A stretch of 64,000 nt of DNA from an uncultured Bacteroidota bacterium. Lineage in GTDB: Bacteria; Bacteroidota; Bacteroidia; Bacteroidales; P3. Shown in pieces: positions 17,586-27,400 of the stretch. The translations under genes and the position numbers were made by a program. The stretch lies in NCBI GenBank assembly GCA_902790215.1, contig CADAQX010000017.1, positions 18,626-82,625 of the forward strand. The letters are read 5' to 3'. Numbering within the stretch: position 1 is the first letter of the stretch; each line of letters starts with the position of its first letter. Below the pieces are notes generated by a model that saw nothing but the letters and a program-made list of their open reading frames with translations, was not told where the DNA came from and did no database searches.

Positions 17586-19355
17586 ATGAAAAAGACAATC
17601 CTCATACTATTACTACTCTTTGCCGCCATGCTCTCGGGGCTGTCTGCCCAGGAGGCACGGCCGATTTCTGTCAAAGTCATCGCACCTGCCTTCGGTGTCA
17701 ATCCGCTCTTCATGGACGACACCGCCGTGGTGCGGCGCTACCTTGACAGCATCGGCAGCGACAACCATGCACTCGCCGACAGCTGCGTGGCCATCAATGC
17801 CCGTGTGCTGGCATTCCAGAGCATCATGCTCTATGACTACCCTCACCGCAACGACACAGTATGGGTGGACGACAACACCTACTTGATGGATTATAACATC
17901 TATGCCGCCAAACTCTCAACCCTCTCCGATTTCGTGCTGAAACGAGCCCATGACTACATCGAGCGCGAACACATACGGCAGGATGCCATCCAGCAGAACG
18001 CTTTCAACCTTATCAAAGACACCATTGCACGCCAGCACCGCACCATCGTCAATGCCTGCGAGGGCTTCGGTGTCAGCGACAGCGACCGCAAGAAGGAACT
18101 CAAGGATCTCTACTACGCCTACCTCACCGTCTACAACCGCTATGACCTGTCTGCCGGACGCACCGACGAAGCCTACGTCGAGGCGCTCTCAAGATTCGCC
18201 AAGTTCCAAAACCATCTCATTGACAATCTCCTCTCTACAAACAACATCAACAACCGCATAAAGAACTTTACCAACACGCTCAAAATACGCTGCGGGCGCA
18301 ACCATTCCGACATTCTGCGCTCCTACCAGCGTGTTTTCCGTACCCAGCCCCGCGATGTCTCTTTTTCCAACATCAAGGATTACTACAAGTACATCGACAG
18401 CCTGCAGACTGTCATGCAGGTGCAGGAAGCCTATCTCTCGGTCATCGAGCTGCGTGAGAAAATCACTGCCAACTCCGACCGCATCAACCGGCAATACGGT
18501 TCCCGTTTCCACGATGTGGTGAGAACCTACCGCGAGGTGGCCAACAGTGTCAACACTGTCCCGGCATTCTACACCCTCTTCGGTGCCAAGGACTTCATTG
18601 ACCAGATGCAGGAGTTTATCCAGGTGCAGGATTGCTACCTGCAGGACTACACGCGGCTGATGACCATCCGCGAACACGGCGACACCATTGTACGGCGTTG
18701 CTCCATGCGTTATTCCGATGTGTCCAAAGCCTACAACACCATGCTCAGCGACCTCTCCCTCAAGTCCGGCACGCCTATGCCCAACTACCGCACACTCGAC
18801 GACGCTGTGCGTTTCAGCACCGAAATGGACAGGTTCGAGATTATCCAGCGGCAATACGACTCCATCATCGACATCCGCAGAACTATCGACCGGTACAAAG
18901 ACTCCATTTCCAAAGGCTGGATGTCTCACATGACCGTCTATAACGGCTACCAGTCCATCCGTAAAAAAATGGTGATGACACCCTCGTTTATCGACATCGA
19001 GGGGGGCTCGAAATTCATCAACGACCTCCGCGACTTTGTCGACACACAGGAGAAATGCCTCGAAGCCATACGACTGTACAACGAGTACCGCCGTCTCGAC
19101 GATGTGACGCTGGAACAGATTCAACCCTTCCGCAATATACGCAAGGCCTATTCCCGCCTCGAGAAAACCTATCTCACCATCAAGGCTATCAACCACACCT
19201 CCGAACTCTTCGTCTATTGCCGGCAGTTGGAGTCGTTCATCTCCGTGCAGAACGACATTATCGAACTTGTCAAGAGCAATCAGGCACCGTCGGTCGACAA
19301 CCGTCTGGCTAACAATAAAGACATCGATCAAATTGAAAAAATATTAGGATTATGA
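17586..19355 (+). CDS. Secreted helical protein of unknown function
   Basis: A 589-residue protein with a clear signal peptide (cleavage near LSAQ, residue 21). The remainder is nearly all predicted helix and rich in charged and aromatic residues. It shows a loose internal repeat of about 90-100 residues built around Y-x-x-x-x-x-x-Q-x-x-I/V-Q-x-x-Y-L and a later F-I-x-D-L/M-x-E/D-F-I/V-x-x-Q-x-x-C/Y (near 260-290, 345-360, 475-495 and 540-555). No catalytic motif is visible. It starts 15 bases after the PurF-like gene, and its stop overlaps elbB by four bases, so the three are probably one transcript. Location is likely periplasmic. I do not recognise a family. Confidence 0.7.
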   Translation: MKKTILILLLLFAAMLSGLSAQEARPISVKVIAPAFGVNPLFMDDTAVVRRYLDSIGSDNHALADSCVAINARVLAFQSIMLYDYPHRNDTVWVDDNTYLMDYNIYAAKLSTLSDFVLKRAHDYIEREHIRQDAIQQNAFNLIKDTIARQHRTIVNACEGFGVSDSDRKKELKDLYYAYLTVYNRYDLSAGRTDEAYVEALSRFAKFQNHLIDNLLSTNNINNRIKNFTNTLKIRCGRNHSDILRSYQRVFRTQPRDVSFSNIKDYYKYIDSLQTVMQVQEAYLSVIELREKITANSDRINRQYGSRFHDVVRTYREVANSVNTVPAFYTLFGAKDFIDQMQEFIQVQDCYLQDYTRLMTIREHGDTIVRRCSMRYSDVSKAYNTMLSDLSLKSGTPMPNYRTLDDAVRFSTEMDRFEIIQRQYDSIIDIRRTIDRYKDSISKGWMSHMTVYNGYQSIRKKMVMTPSFIDIEGGSKFINDLRDFVDTQEKCLEAIRLYNEYRRLDDVTLEQIQPFRNIRKAYSRLEKTYLTIKAINHTSELFVYCRQLESFISVQNDIIELVKSNQAPSVDNRLANNKDIDQIEKILGL

Positions 19356-20002
19356 ACATTGCAGTAATTCTTTCAGGCTGTGGCAACCGCGACGGCAGCG
19401 AGTTGCAGGAAACCCTTTCACTTCTCCTGGCCATCGACCGCCGGGGGTGGCACTACCAGTGCTTTGCCCCCGAAGGCGACTATGCCGTTGTCAGCCACCT
19501 CGACGGCAACGAGCACGGCGACCGCCGCGACATTCTTGTCGAGTCGGCCCGCATTGCCCGCGGCGACATCAAGCCTCTGCCGCTTTTCCGCGCCGAGGAC
19601 TATGATGCCCTGGCTCTTCCCGGAGGCATGGGCGCGGCCCGCAACCTCTCCACCTATGCATTCGACGGCGGGGCTATGACCGTCCGTCCCGATGTGGAGG
19701 AGGCCATTCTGTCGACCTATAAACTGCACAAACCGGTGCTGGCCATGTGCATAGCACCCATGGTGCTTGCCAAGGTGCTGTGGGCTTACGGAGTCAGCCT
19801 CACCTTGGGCGGCGACAACCCCGCTGCCCGGGCTGCAGCGCAGATGGGTGCCAAAGTGCAGCATTGCGGAGTCACCGAGGTCTGTGCCGACCGCGAACAT
19901 CGAGTCTATACCACCCCCGCCTACATGGTAGGCACCCGCATCAGCGAAATATTCGCCGGAGCCGAGAATATGGTGGCATCCCTCGAAAAAGACTGCCGCT
20001 GA
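19352..20002 (+). CDS. elbB: ElbB, DJ-1/PfpI-family glyoxalase-like protein
   Basis: A 216-residue protein of the isoprenoid biosynthesis glyoxalase ElbB family (class I glutamine amidotransferase-like fold). It has the N-terminal ILSGCGNRDGSE motif, the LPGGMGAARNLS nucleotide-loop-like motif and the reactive cysteine in AMCIAP (Cys133). Length is normal. ElbB proteins have glyoxalase III-like activity in vitro; the physiological role is uncertain. The start overlaps the stop of the upstream helical protein (ATGA), which supports coupled translation with that secreted protein. Confidence 0.9.
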   Translation: MNIAVILSGCGNRDGSELQETLSLLLAIDRRGWHYQCFAPEGDYAVVSHLDGNEHGDRRDILVESARIARGDIKPLPLFRAEDYDALALPGGMGAARNLSTYAFDGGAMTVRPDVEEAILSTYKLHKPVLAMCIAPMVLAKVLWAYGVSLTLGGDNPAARAAAQMGAKVQHCGVTEVCADREHRVYTTPAYMVGTRISEIFAGAENMVASLEKDCR

Positions 20003-20124
20003 CCCAGTTGACAGGCTTCTGCAATATGCTGTATGTCCCTGCCGGTTCGTCACACCAGGGATATAACGTCGTTTGTTGTTCCCCTTCGCCAATGAGGAAA
20101 TAGGAACTACCCAGTATGTAGAAA
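20003..20124. other. Gap after elbB
   Basis: Non-coding sequence between elbB and the dispersed repeat. I see no strong hairpin or promoter in it. Confidence 0.4.
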
Positions 20125-20408
20125 CCATCAAGCGTCGTCATTTGTTCGATCGTTATTCGATCGTTTTCCCTTTTTTTTCCGTTTCACAAAGGGAAAACGA
20201 TGGGAAACATATCGGAAAACGATAAGATAAAGAACGATGCAACATCGAGCCCTAAAGGCACACAGAGGAACGTTGGGGACAATTATGCGACAATATAGGA
20301 ACGTTGACGAAAGATGACGTAATCCCTCACAGAATAAAAAGTAAATTACGCGCGAACCGGCAAGCGTCGTTACTTTGTGCAACGTTGCTACTGTTCGGTC
20401 GCGACATT
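20125..20408 (-). repeat. Dispersed ~285-bp element, copy 1
   Basis: The copy begins CCATCAAGCGTCGTCAT and contains a hairpin core (CGTTTTCCC ... GGGAAAACG), a GAGGAACGTTGGGGACAA block, a GAACGTTGACG block and a CGCGCGAA-x-CGGCAA block near the end. Copies 2 (32644-32902, inverted) and 3 (55907-56198) show the same blocks in the same order. All three lie in gene gaps. On the minus strand (in this copy) a frame of about 50 codons stays open in every copy and gives nearly the same peptide ending NDDA. Confidence 0.85.
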
Positions 20409-20523
20409 GTTTTGCGCAACGTTTGCCAGCGATATGGTCAATCTGTCCGATACAAATATATATCCTAATGGCCTATTTGGAAAAATAACGACGTTACAAC
20501 GACGTTCCAAAGGGCTAAGGGAC

Positions 20524-20566
20524 ATAAAAAAAACGGGCTGCCGACCCTTGGGGTGGCAGCCCGTTT
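20524..20566 (-). terminator. Rho-independent terminator of the DUF805 gene
   Basis: AAAACGGGCTGCC pairs with GGCAGCCCGTTTT around a short loop, flanked by a run of A that becomes U on the minus strand. It lies 15 bases past the DUF805 stop. The 20409-20523 stretch before it holds nothing I recognise. Confidence 0.85.
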
Positions 20567-20581
20567 TGTGTTTGTGACATG

Positions 20582-21010
20582 TTATTCTGCAGTCTCGATT
20601 TGAGTGGGTTCTTTCGGGTTCGGACCCCATTTGTTCTCACCAGGCTGCGAGTCGGTGAACATCCATACCAAGAAGACGATGCAGATGGCCAGACTGGCAC
20701 AATAGAAGAGGATGGTCAGCCCCGTGTTAGTCTCCTGGAACATGCTGCCGATCGAACCTAACAGCGAGCCGCCCAGAAACAGGAAATACCAGAACCCCGA
20801 CCTGCCGATGTCGTGCAAGCGGCGCACCGTGACGGCTATGCTGGGGATAAGCACCGCAATATAGTACAGCAGGTAGAGATACAGAAACGGACTGCCCAGC
20901 GTGGCGCGTACCAATATGAAGTTGATGAGCGAGAACCACCAGTACTCACTCCTCCGGGCACGGCTGTTGAAATCCGCATACTGCTTAAAGCACTTAATAA
21001 ACCACTTCAT
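20582..21010 (-). CDS. DUF805 membrane protein
   Basis: A 142-residue inner-membrane protein of the DUF805 (YhaH) family. The family N-terminus FKQYADFNSRARRSEYWWF and the central VRRLHDIGRSGFW motif are both present. Four hydrophobic segments follow, and the tail ends in a polar GENKWGPNPKE motif typical of the family. Function is unknown. It stands alone on the minus strand between a terminator and a repeat tract. Confidence 0.9.
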   Translation of the reverse strand: MKWFIKCFKQYADFNSRARRSEYWWFSLINFILVRATLGSPFLYLYLLYYIAVLIPSIAVTVRRLHDIGRSGFWYFLFLGGSLLGSIGSMFQETNTGLTILFYCASLAICIVFLVWMFTDSQPGENKWGPNPKEPTQIETAE

Positions 21011-21131
21011 TTTTAGAATTCGTTAATTCGTTAATGTGTTAATTCGTCAATGTGCTAATTCGTTAATTCGTGAGTCCTTTTGATGCGCCAAGGACTAACA
21101 CGTTCACACATTAACACGTTCACACATTCAA
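21011..21131. repeat. Short-period intergenic repeat tract (TTAATTCG type)
   Basis: Left half: repeated TTCGTTAATTCGTTAATGTG. Right half: repeated CACACATTAACACGTTCACAC. A unique centre near TGAGTCCTTTTGATG lies between them. The arms are complementary in the manner of 4129-4215. Confidence 0.7.
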
Positions 21132-21881
21132 TCAAGCCTTCAGCAGGAAGTTGAGGTTATCCTCGAGGGCATACTCCTTGGTGTTCTCCATCTTTGTCTT
21201 GAACACCTTCATCTTGTTGGGCTTGCCAATCAGTTTCAGGTCGCCGTTCTCAAGCAGCAGGGCGGTAGCCTCGCGGATGGCGGCCACGGTTGCCTTGGGG
21301 TTGACCATGATGTACTCTTTCAGGCGGTCGTCGCGGGTTTCGCCGCCGTGCTTGGGGTCGAAGAAGTCGGTGTAGTGGGGGTTGATTTGGAAGGGGACAA
21401 GGCCCATGCAGTCGAATGAGTCGGGCATGACGATGGGCATGTCGTTGGTGGTGCAGAGGGTGGGGCCTGCCACATTGCTGCCGGCACTCCAGCCCATGTA
21501 GGGCATACCGTCGAAGGCACGCTGGCGGATGGCCTGCATCAGGCCTGTGCGCTGCAGTTGGCGCACCAGGTGGAAGGTGTTGCCACCGCCCACGGCTACA
21601 CAGTCGGTGTCGTAGACGGCATTGATAGGCAGTGCCTTGTGGTGCACGCTGGTGAGTTTCACGCCAAACTCTGCATAGACTTTGGCTACTTTGGCCTCGT
21701 AGGCGTCGTAGCTCTTGGTTAGGCCGCCTTCGGCGAGAGAAACGCCGGCATAAGGCACGAAGAGCACTTTTTTCACGTTGTGCCGACGGCAAAAGTCGGC
21801 AATCATGTCCTTGCACCAGCCGAGGTAAGCCTCGCCGCGCATGGTGCTGTTGCTGATGAGTAAGAGATTACGTTTATCCAT
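21132..21881 (-). CDS. pepE: Dipeptidase E (aspartyl dipeptidase)
   Basis: A 249-residue cytoplasmic S51 serine peptidase that cleaves dipeptides with N-terminal Asp. The nucleophile elbow GWSAGSN has Ser132. The GGGNTFHLV motif and the INPHYTDFF motif with the supporting His match the family, and length is normal. The enzyme salvages Asp-X dipeptides. The gene stands between two repeat tracts and its transcript probably starts in the short tract at 21884-21910. Confidence 0.92.
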   Translation of the reverse strand: MDKRNLLLISNSTMRGEAYLGWCKDMIADFCRRHNVKKVLFVPYAGVSLAEGGLTKSYDAYEAKVAKVYAEFGVKLTSVHHKALPINAVYDTDCVAVGGGNTFHLVRQLQRTGLMQAIRQRAFDGMPYMGWSAGSNVAGPTLCTTNDMPIVMPDSFDCMGLVPFQINPHYTDFFDPKHGGETRDDRLKEYIMVNPKATVAAIREATALLLENGDLKLIGKPNKMKVFKTKMENTKEYALEDNLNFLLKA

Positions 21882-21910
21882 GGTGATTGATTGTTGATAT
21901 GTTGATACGT

Positions 21911-22276
21911 TTAGTGGTTGTTATCACTTTGTCGTGTTTTGTTGTATGCAATGAGTCTGTTTAGGTAGGCGCTGATTTTCTGAGATAAAGCTAATAGATA
22001 AGTTTGTCGTTCTTGAGTACAATATCCCAATTCTGTACAGATGTATAGCATGCTTCTGACTTCGGCACAACTACCTTTTGCAATTTGTAAAAATCGGATA
22101 TTGGTAGCTCCTGAACCAGATTCACTACCTTCTGCGATATTGTTCATGATAGACACTGATGCTCGTTGTATTTGGTCACGAAAACCATAGTCGCGATTGT
22201 CTCTCATGATTTGATATATTGACAGTGTCAATGTTTTAGCGTCTTGCCATACTTCTAAGTCTTCAAAAAAAGCCAT
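21911..22276 (-). CDS. Four-helix bundle protein (S23/IVP family)
   Basis: A 121-residue protein starting at MAFFEDL; a six-codon extension to 22294 would lie within an intergenic repeat and is not favoured. It carries the family marks F-x-D-L-x-V-W at the N-terminus, FRDQIQRASVSIMNNIAEG in the middle and a FLQIAKGS motif. Members were first found as 23S rRNA intervening-sequence proteins and are now known as four-helix bundle proteins of unclear role, common in Bacteroidetes. It is not within an rRNA here. Confidence 0.88.
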   Translation of the reverse strand: MAFFEDLEVWQDAKTLTLSIYQIMRDNRDYGFRDQIQRASVSIMNNIAEGSESGSGATNIRFLQIAKGSCAEVRSMLYICTELGYCTQERQTYLLALSQKISAYLNRLIAYNKTRQSDNNH

Positions 22277-22317
22277 ATCGTATAAACATATCAACTTATC
22301 AACATATCAACAATATG
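22277..22317. repeat. Short ATCAACATATCAAC repeat between gyrB and the four-helix gene
   Basis: Tandem ATCAAC units after a TCGTATAAAC core, the right arm of the family seen at 10766 and 38335. The matching left arm (TTGATATGTTGATACG) is at 21891-21910, so the two arms bracket the four-helix gene. Confidence 0.65.
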
Positions 22318-24291
<1,974 letters not shown>

Positions 24292-24305
24292 TCAATAAGA
24301 ATTTG

Positions 24306-24313
24306 CAAAGATA
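24306..24313 (-). promoter_or_regulatory. TAnnTTTG promoter element for gyrB
   Basis: TATCTTTG on the minus strand, 35 bases before the gyrB start, preceded by an A/T-rich tract. The rest of the gap to 24496 holds only a repetitive ATTCCGATTACTCCGA-like tract. Confidence 0.65.
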
Positions 24314-24496
24314 CGAATTTTTTCCGACATATCAGTGGCCTGATAATGAAAAAAACAGGGCTTTTTTCCACCGCCAGTGTCAGTAACTTGGAGAGGGGGT
24401 GGAAGGGTTTGTGGGATAGGGAGTTGTCGGAGTATTCGGAGTGTTCAGAATATTCCGAATAATCTGATTATTCCGATTACTCCGATTTCTGTTTTT

Positions 24497-27400
24497 TTAT
24501 CGGGTTAGTGTCTCGGCGGGGGTGGAGGCTTGCAGCAACCCTTTCTTGCTCTCTTGCCAGGGGAGTGCAAGGCACTGCACGGTGGCAGGCGGCAGGTGGA
24601 AACGTCCGGTGCGGTCGGTGGTGACGGTGTACATCAGCTTGTGGGTGCCGGCAGGGAGGCTGTAGATGATGATGTCGAGGCAGTCGGGTTTTCCGGCAAA
24701 CTGTTTGGCGGCAGTGCCAATGCGCGAGTCCGCAACATCCTTGACCTGTATGTCGGTGAATTTCGCTGAGGAGGAGGCTATGAAGGAGACAGTGCTGTGC
24801 GACGAGAAACAGGCAGCGTGTGGAGAGCGGATGTGCAGGTGGTTGACAGGACGGTCGAGGGTAACCGTTAGCGTTATCATGTATTCGCCGTATGGTGAAT
24901 CGGGCGAGACGGGTTCCTCGAGTGACTTTATCTCTCGGACGAGCATGATGTTGTTGTCCACATGCTCTTTGTACCAGTGGGGGTCGCGGATGAATCCCCG
25001 GCTTATCAGCCGTGCCCTGTTGGTGCCATACCACACGTTAGTGGGCAGGAGGTAGCGGATGCGCTGACGCACTTGGTCGGCAAGGACGGTATCGTGCAGC
25101 ACCTCCTCAAAGATGTCGATGTGGTCCAGCTGCGCCGTGGCACTGTTGCCGATGTCTTTACAATGCCGTCCCCGCTCGGGGTGGTTGGGGTCATACGCCG
25201 ACGACTGCACGATGTTCCTTGCCATCTTGCGCGCCAGTGCGGTGTCGCCATGGCGGTAGAAAACCTGTATGTCCCATTTCTCAGGCTTCTTGAGCATATT
25301 GGCAAAGAGGCTGTCGCGCATGGGGAAATACATCGAGTCGAGGGGGTAGCGGGAGAAGTGGTCATGCACGGTAAACCATTCTCTGGCAGAGTTCCGCGAT
25401 TTGGGGTATTTATTCCAGTGTATGAACACCAGGCTGTCGGCCAGCTGGAGGCTGCGCTGGATTCTGAAAGACTCGGGAATCTTAACGTGCGGACACTCCT
25501 TTTCTATCAGCATGAGGGTCTTTAGGTAGGCAAGAACACAGGTCTCGTTGAAGATGGTCTTCTGCCTTTGCCGGCAAGGCCAGCCACCACTGGGCAGCTG
25601 CAACTTGTCGAGAACCTGTATCAGCGAGTCCACTGCGCGGCTGTTGTGGTATGCGGCGGCACAATAGAGGGTGTCGAAGATTATCTGTATGGAATTGTCG
25701 ATGGGATTGTTTTTTCCGTGGAATAAATCCTTGGCGCGGGACTGCAGGGCGCTGTAGTCCGTGGCGGAGAGGGCGTAGGCGTTGCCATGCAGACGGGGAC
25801 GGCGTAGCAGGTTCACGCTTGACGAAAGGGCGTCGATTACAAAGTCGCCGTGCATCGGGTCTGTGGCGGTAAGGGTGAAATCGCGATGGCGCGACATGAA
25901 CGGGAGCAGTGTGCGGGGTGCCACCATGGGGAACTGCACCTGTGTGGCACCATCAAGCAGCGACTTGGAAACTCCTTTCCCTTGAGCTTTCTTGCCGTCA
26001 TACATGCGAATGTCCAGTCCCTTGGCTGTGGCACCGTCGTAGCGGTCTATGCGGACTGCAATCGAGGTGCTGTCGCCTTCGTAGAGGAACGGCGGTACAT
26101 TGGGCATAAGCATAATGTCGCGATAAGTGTCATAGGTGTTGCAAAAGAATACGGTAGTGCCTTGCCTGTCCATGGCTACGGCGTCGATGTACCAGCGGGC
26201 AATCCGCTGCGGGGCATTGAAACGGATGTCCACAATGCCGTCGTGGTCGCTGCGCAGGTTTCCAAACCACGGGCCGTAAGGCGACAAGTCGGTGCGGAGC
26301 ACCCCTTGCGGCATTGCTTGCTGGTTCAGGATGAACCAGTCTTCATCCGGTCCAATGGTGGCAGCCGCACAATACAAGACGTCGTATCCGCACGTGCCCA
26401 CCGAGAGGAGGGTGTTGACTATGTCCAGGTCAGGATATCCAAGGGAAGGTTGGCGTCGACTGTTGCCTTCCGGTTTCCGCAAGGCAAAGAATGGCTTCTG
26501 TGTTTTTGGGGTGCTTTTGGCGGGGTTCAGAATCTTGGTATTGTTGCGATAATACTTTTGTTCAAAGGTGCAATAGAGCCTATTGTAGTTGCCTCGGAAA
26601 GGGACGCTGCTGTGGTAAGAGTAGCTTATGAAGTAAGAGTAGCTTATGAAGGGAGAATATCCGTGGCCAGACAAATTGTTGAGGGCATTGTCGTAGGCAG
26701 TCAGTGCCAGCGTGGTCTGCACAGGGTTGCCGAGCGTGTCGGTGAAGCGCAACCGCCAATGGCTGGGAGCCCCGGCAAAGAGCCTCTGGACATGGAAGCC
26801 TGAGTCGGCAGGGGTGAGATTGAAACCTTCGGGTTCAATCCATTGCCATTTCAACTGTGGGCGGGGACGGTAGACATTGACAGAGGCACTCCCGACATAA
26901 CGTTGCCCGTTGCGATAGGCCAGGACGGAAACGCCCAGCGTACCCTCCCACTTCTCTTCTATGGGAATGGCTATATGGGTGAAACCGTGGTCAAGGCGCA
27001 GGTGGCGGAGCATGATGATGCTCCCTTCGTGGGAGACAAGCAGCATGGCCGAGGCCTTCTTCGCGCTGCCCACACGCACCTTCAGTGTGTCGCCGATGTG
27101 GTATTGGTCCTTTTCAGTCGAGGCAAAGATTGTCAGGCTGTCAAGCGGCATCGTGGCGTCGAAGCCCAGGTAAGAGGCTTGCAGGGTGCTGGGGCGTAGG
27201 CAGGGGTTGTCGCTGGTGAGGGAGAAGCGTAGATGTCCATCGGGCAGCGCAATGGCGGGGACAAGTTTGTCGAGGGACGTTTGCTTGGCGGGGATGGCTA
27301 TGTCGCCCTGCCACACAACGGTGGGTTGTGGCTCCGCAGTCTCTATCACGAGCCTTGCAGTGACGGACAACAACTTATTGTCGAGCGCCTTGCAACTGAC

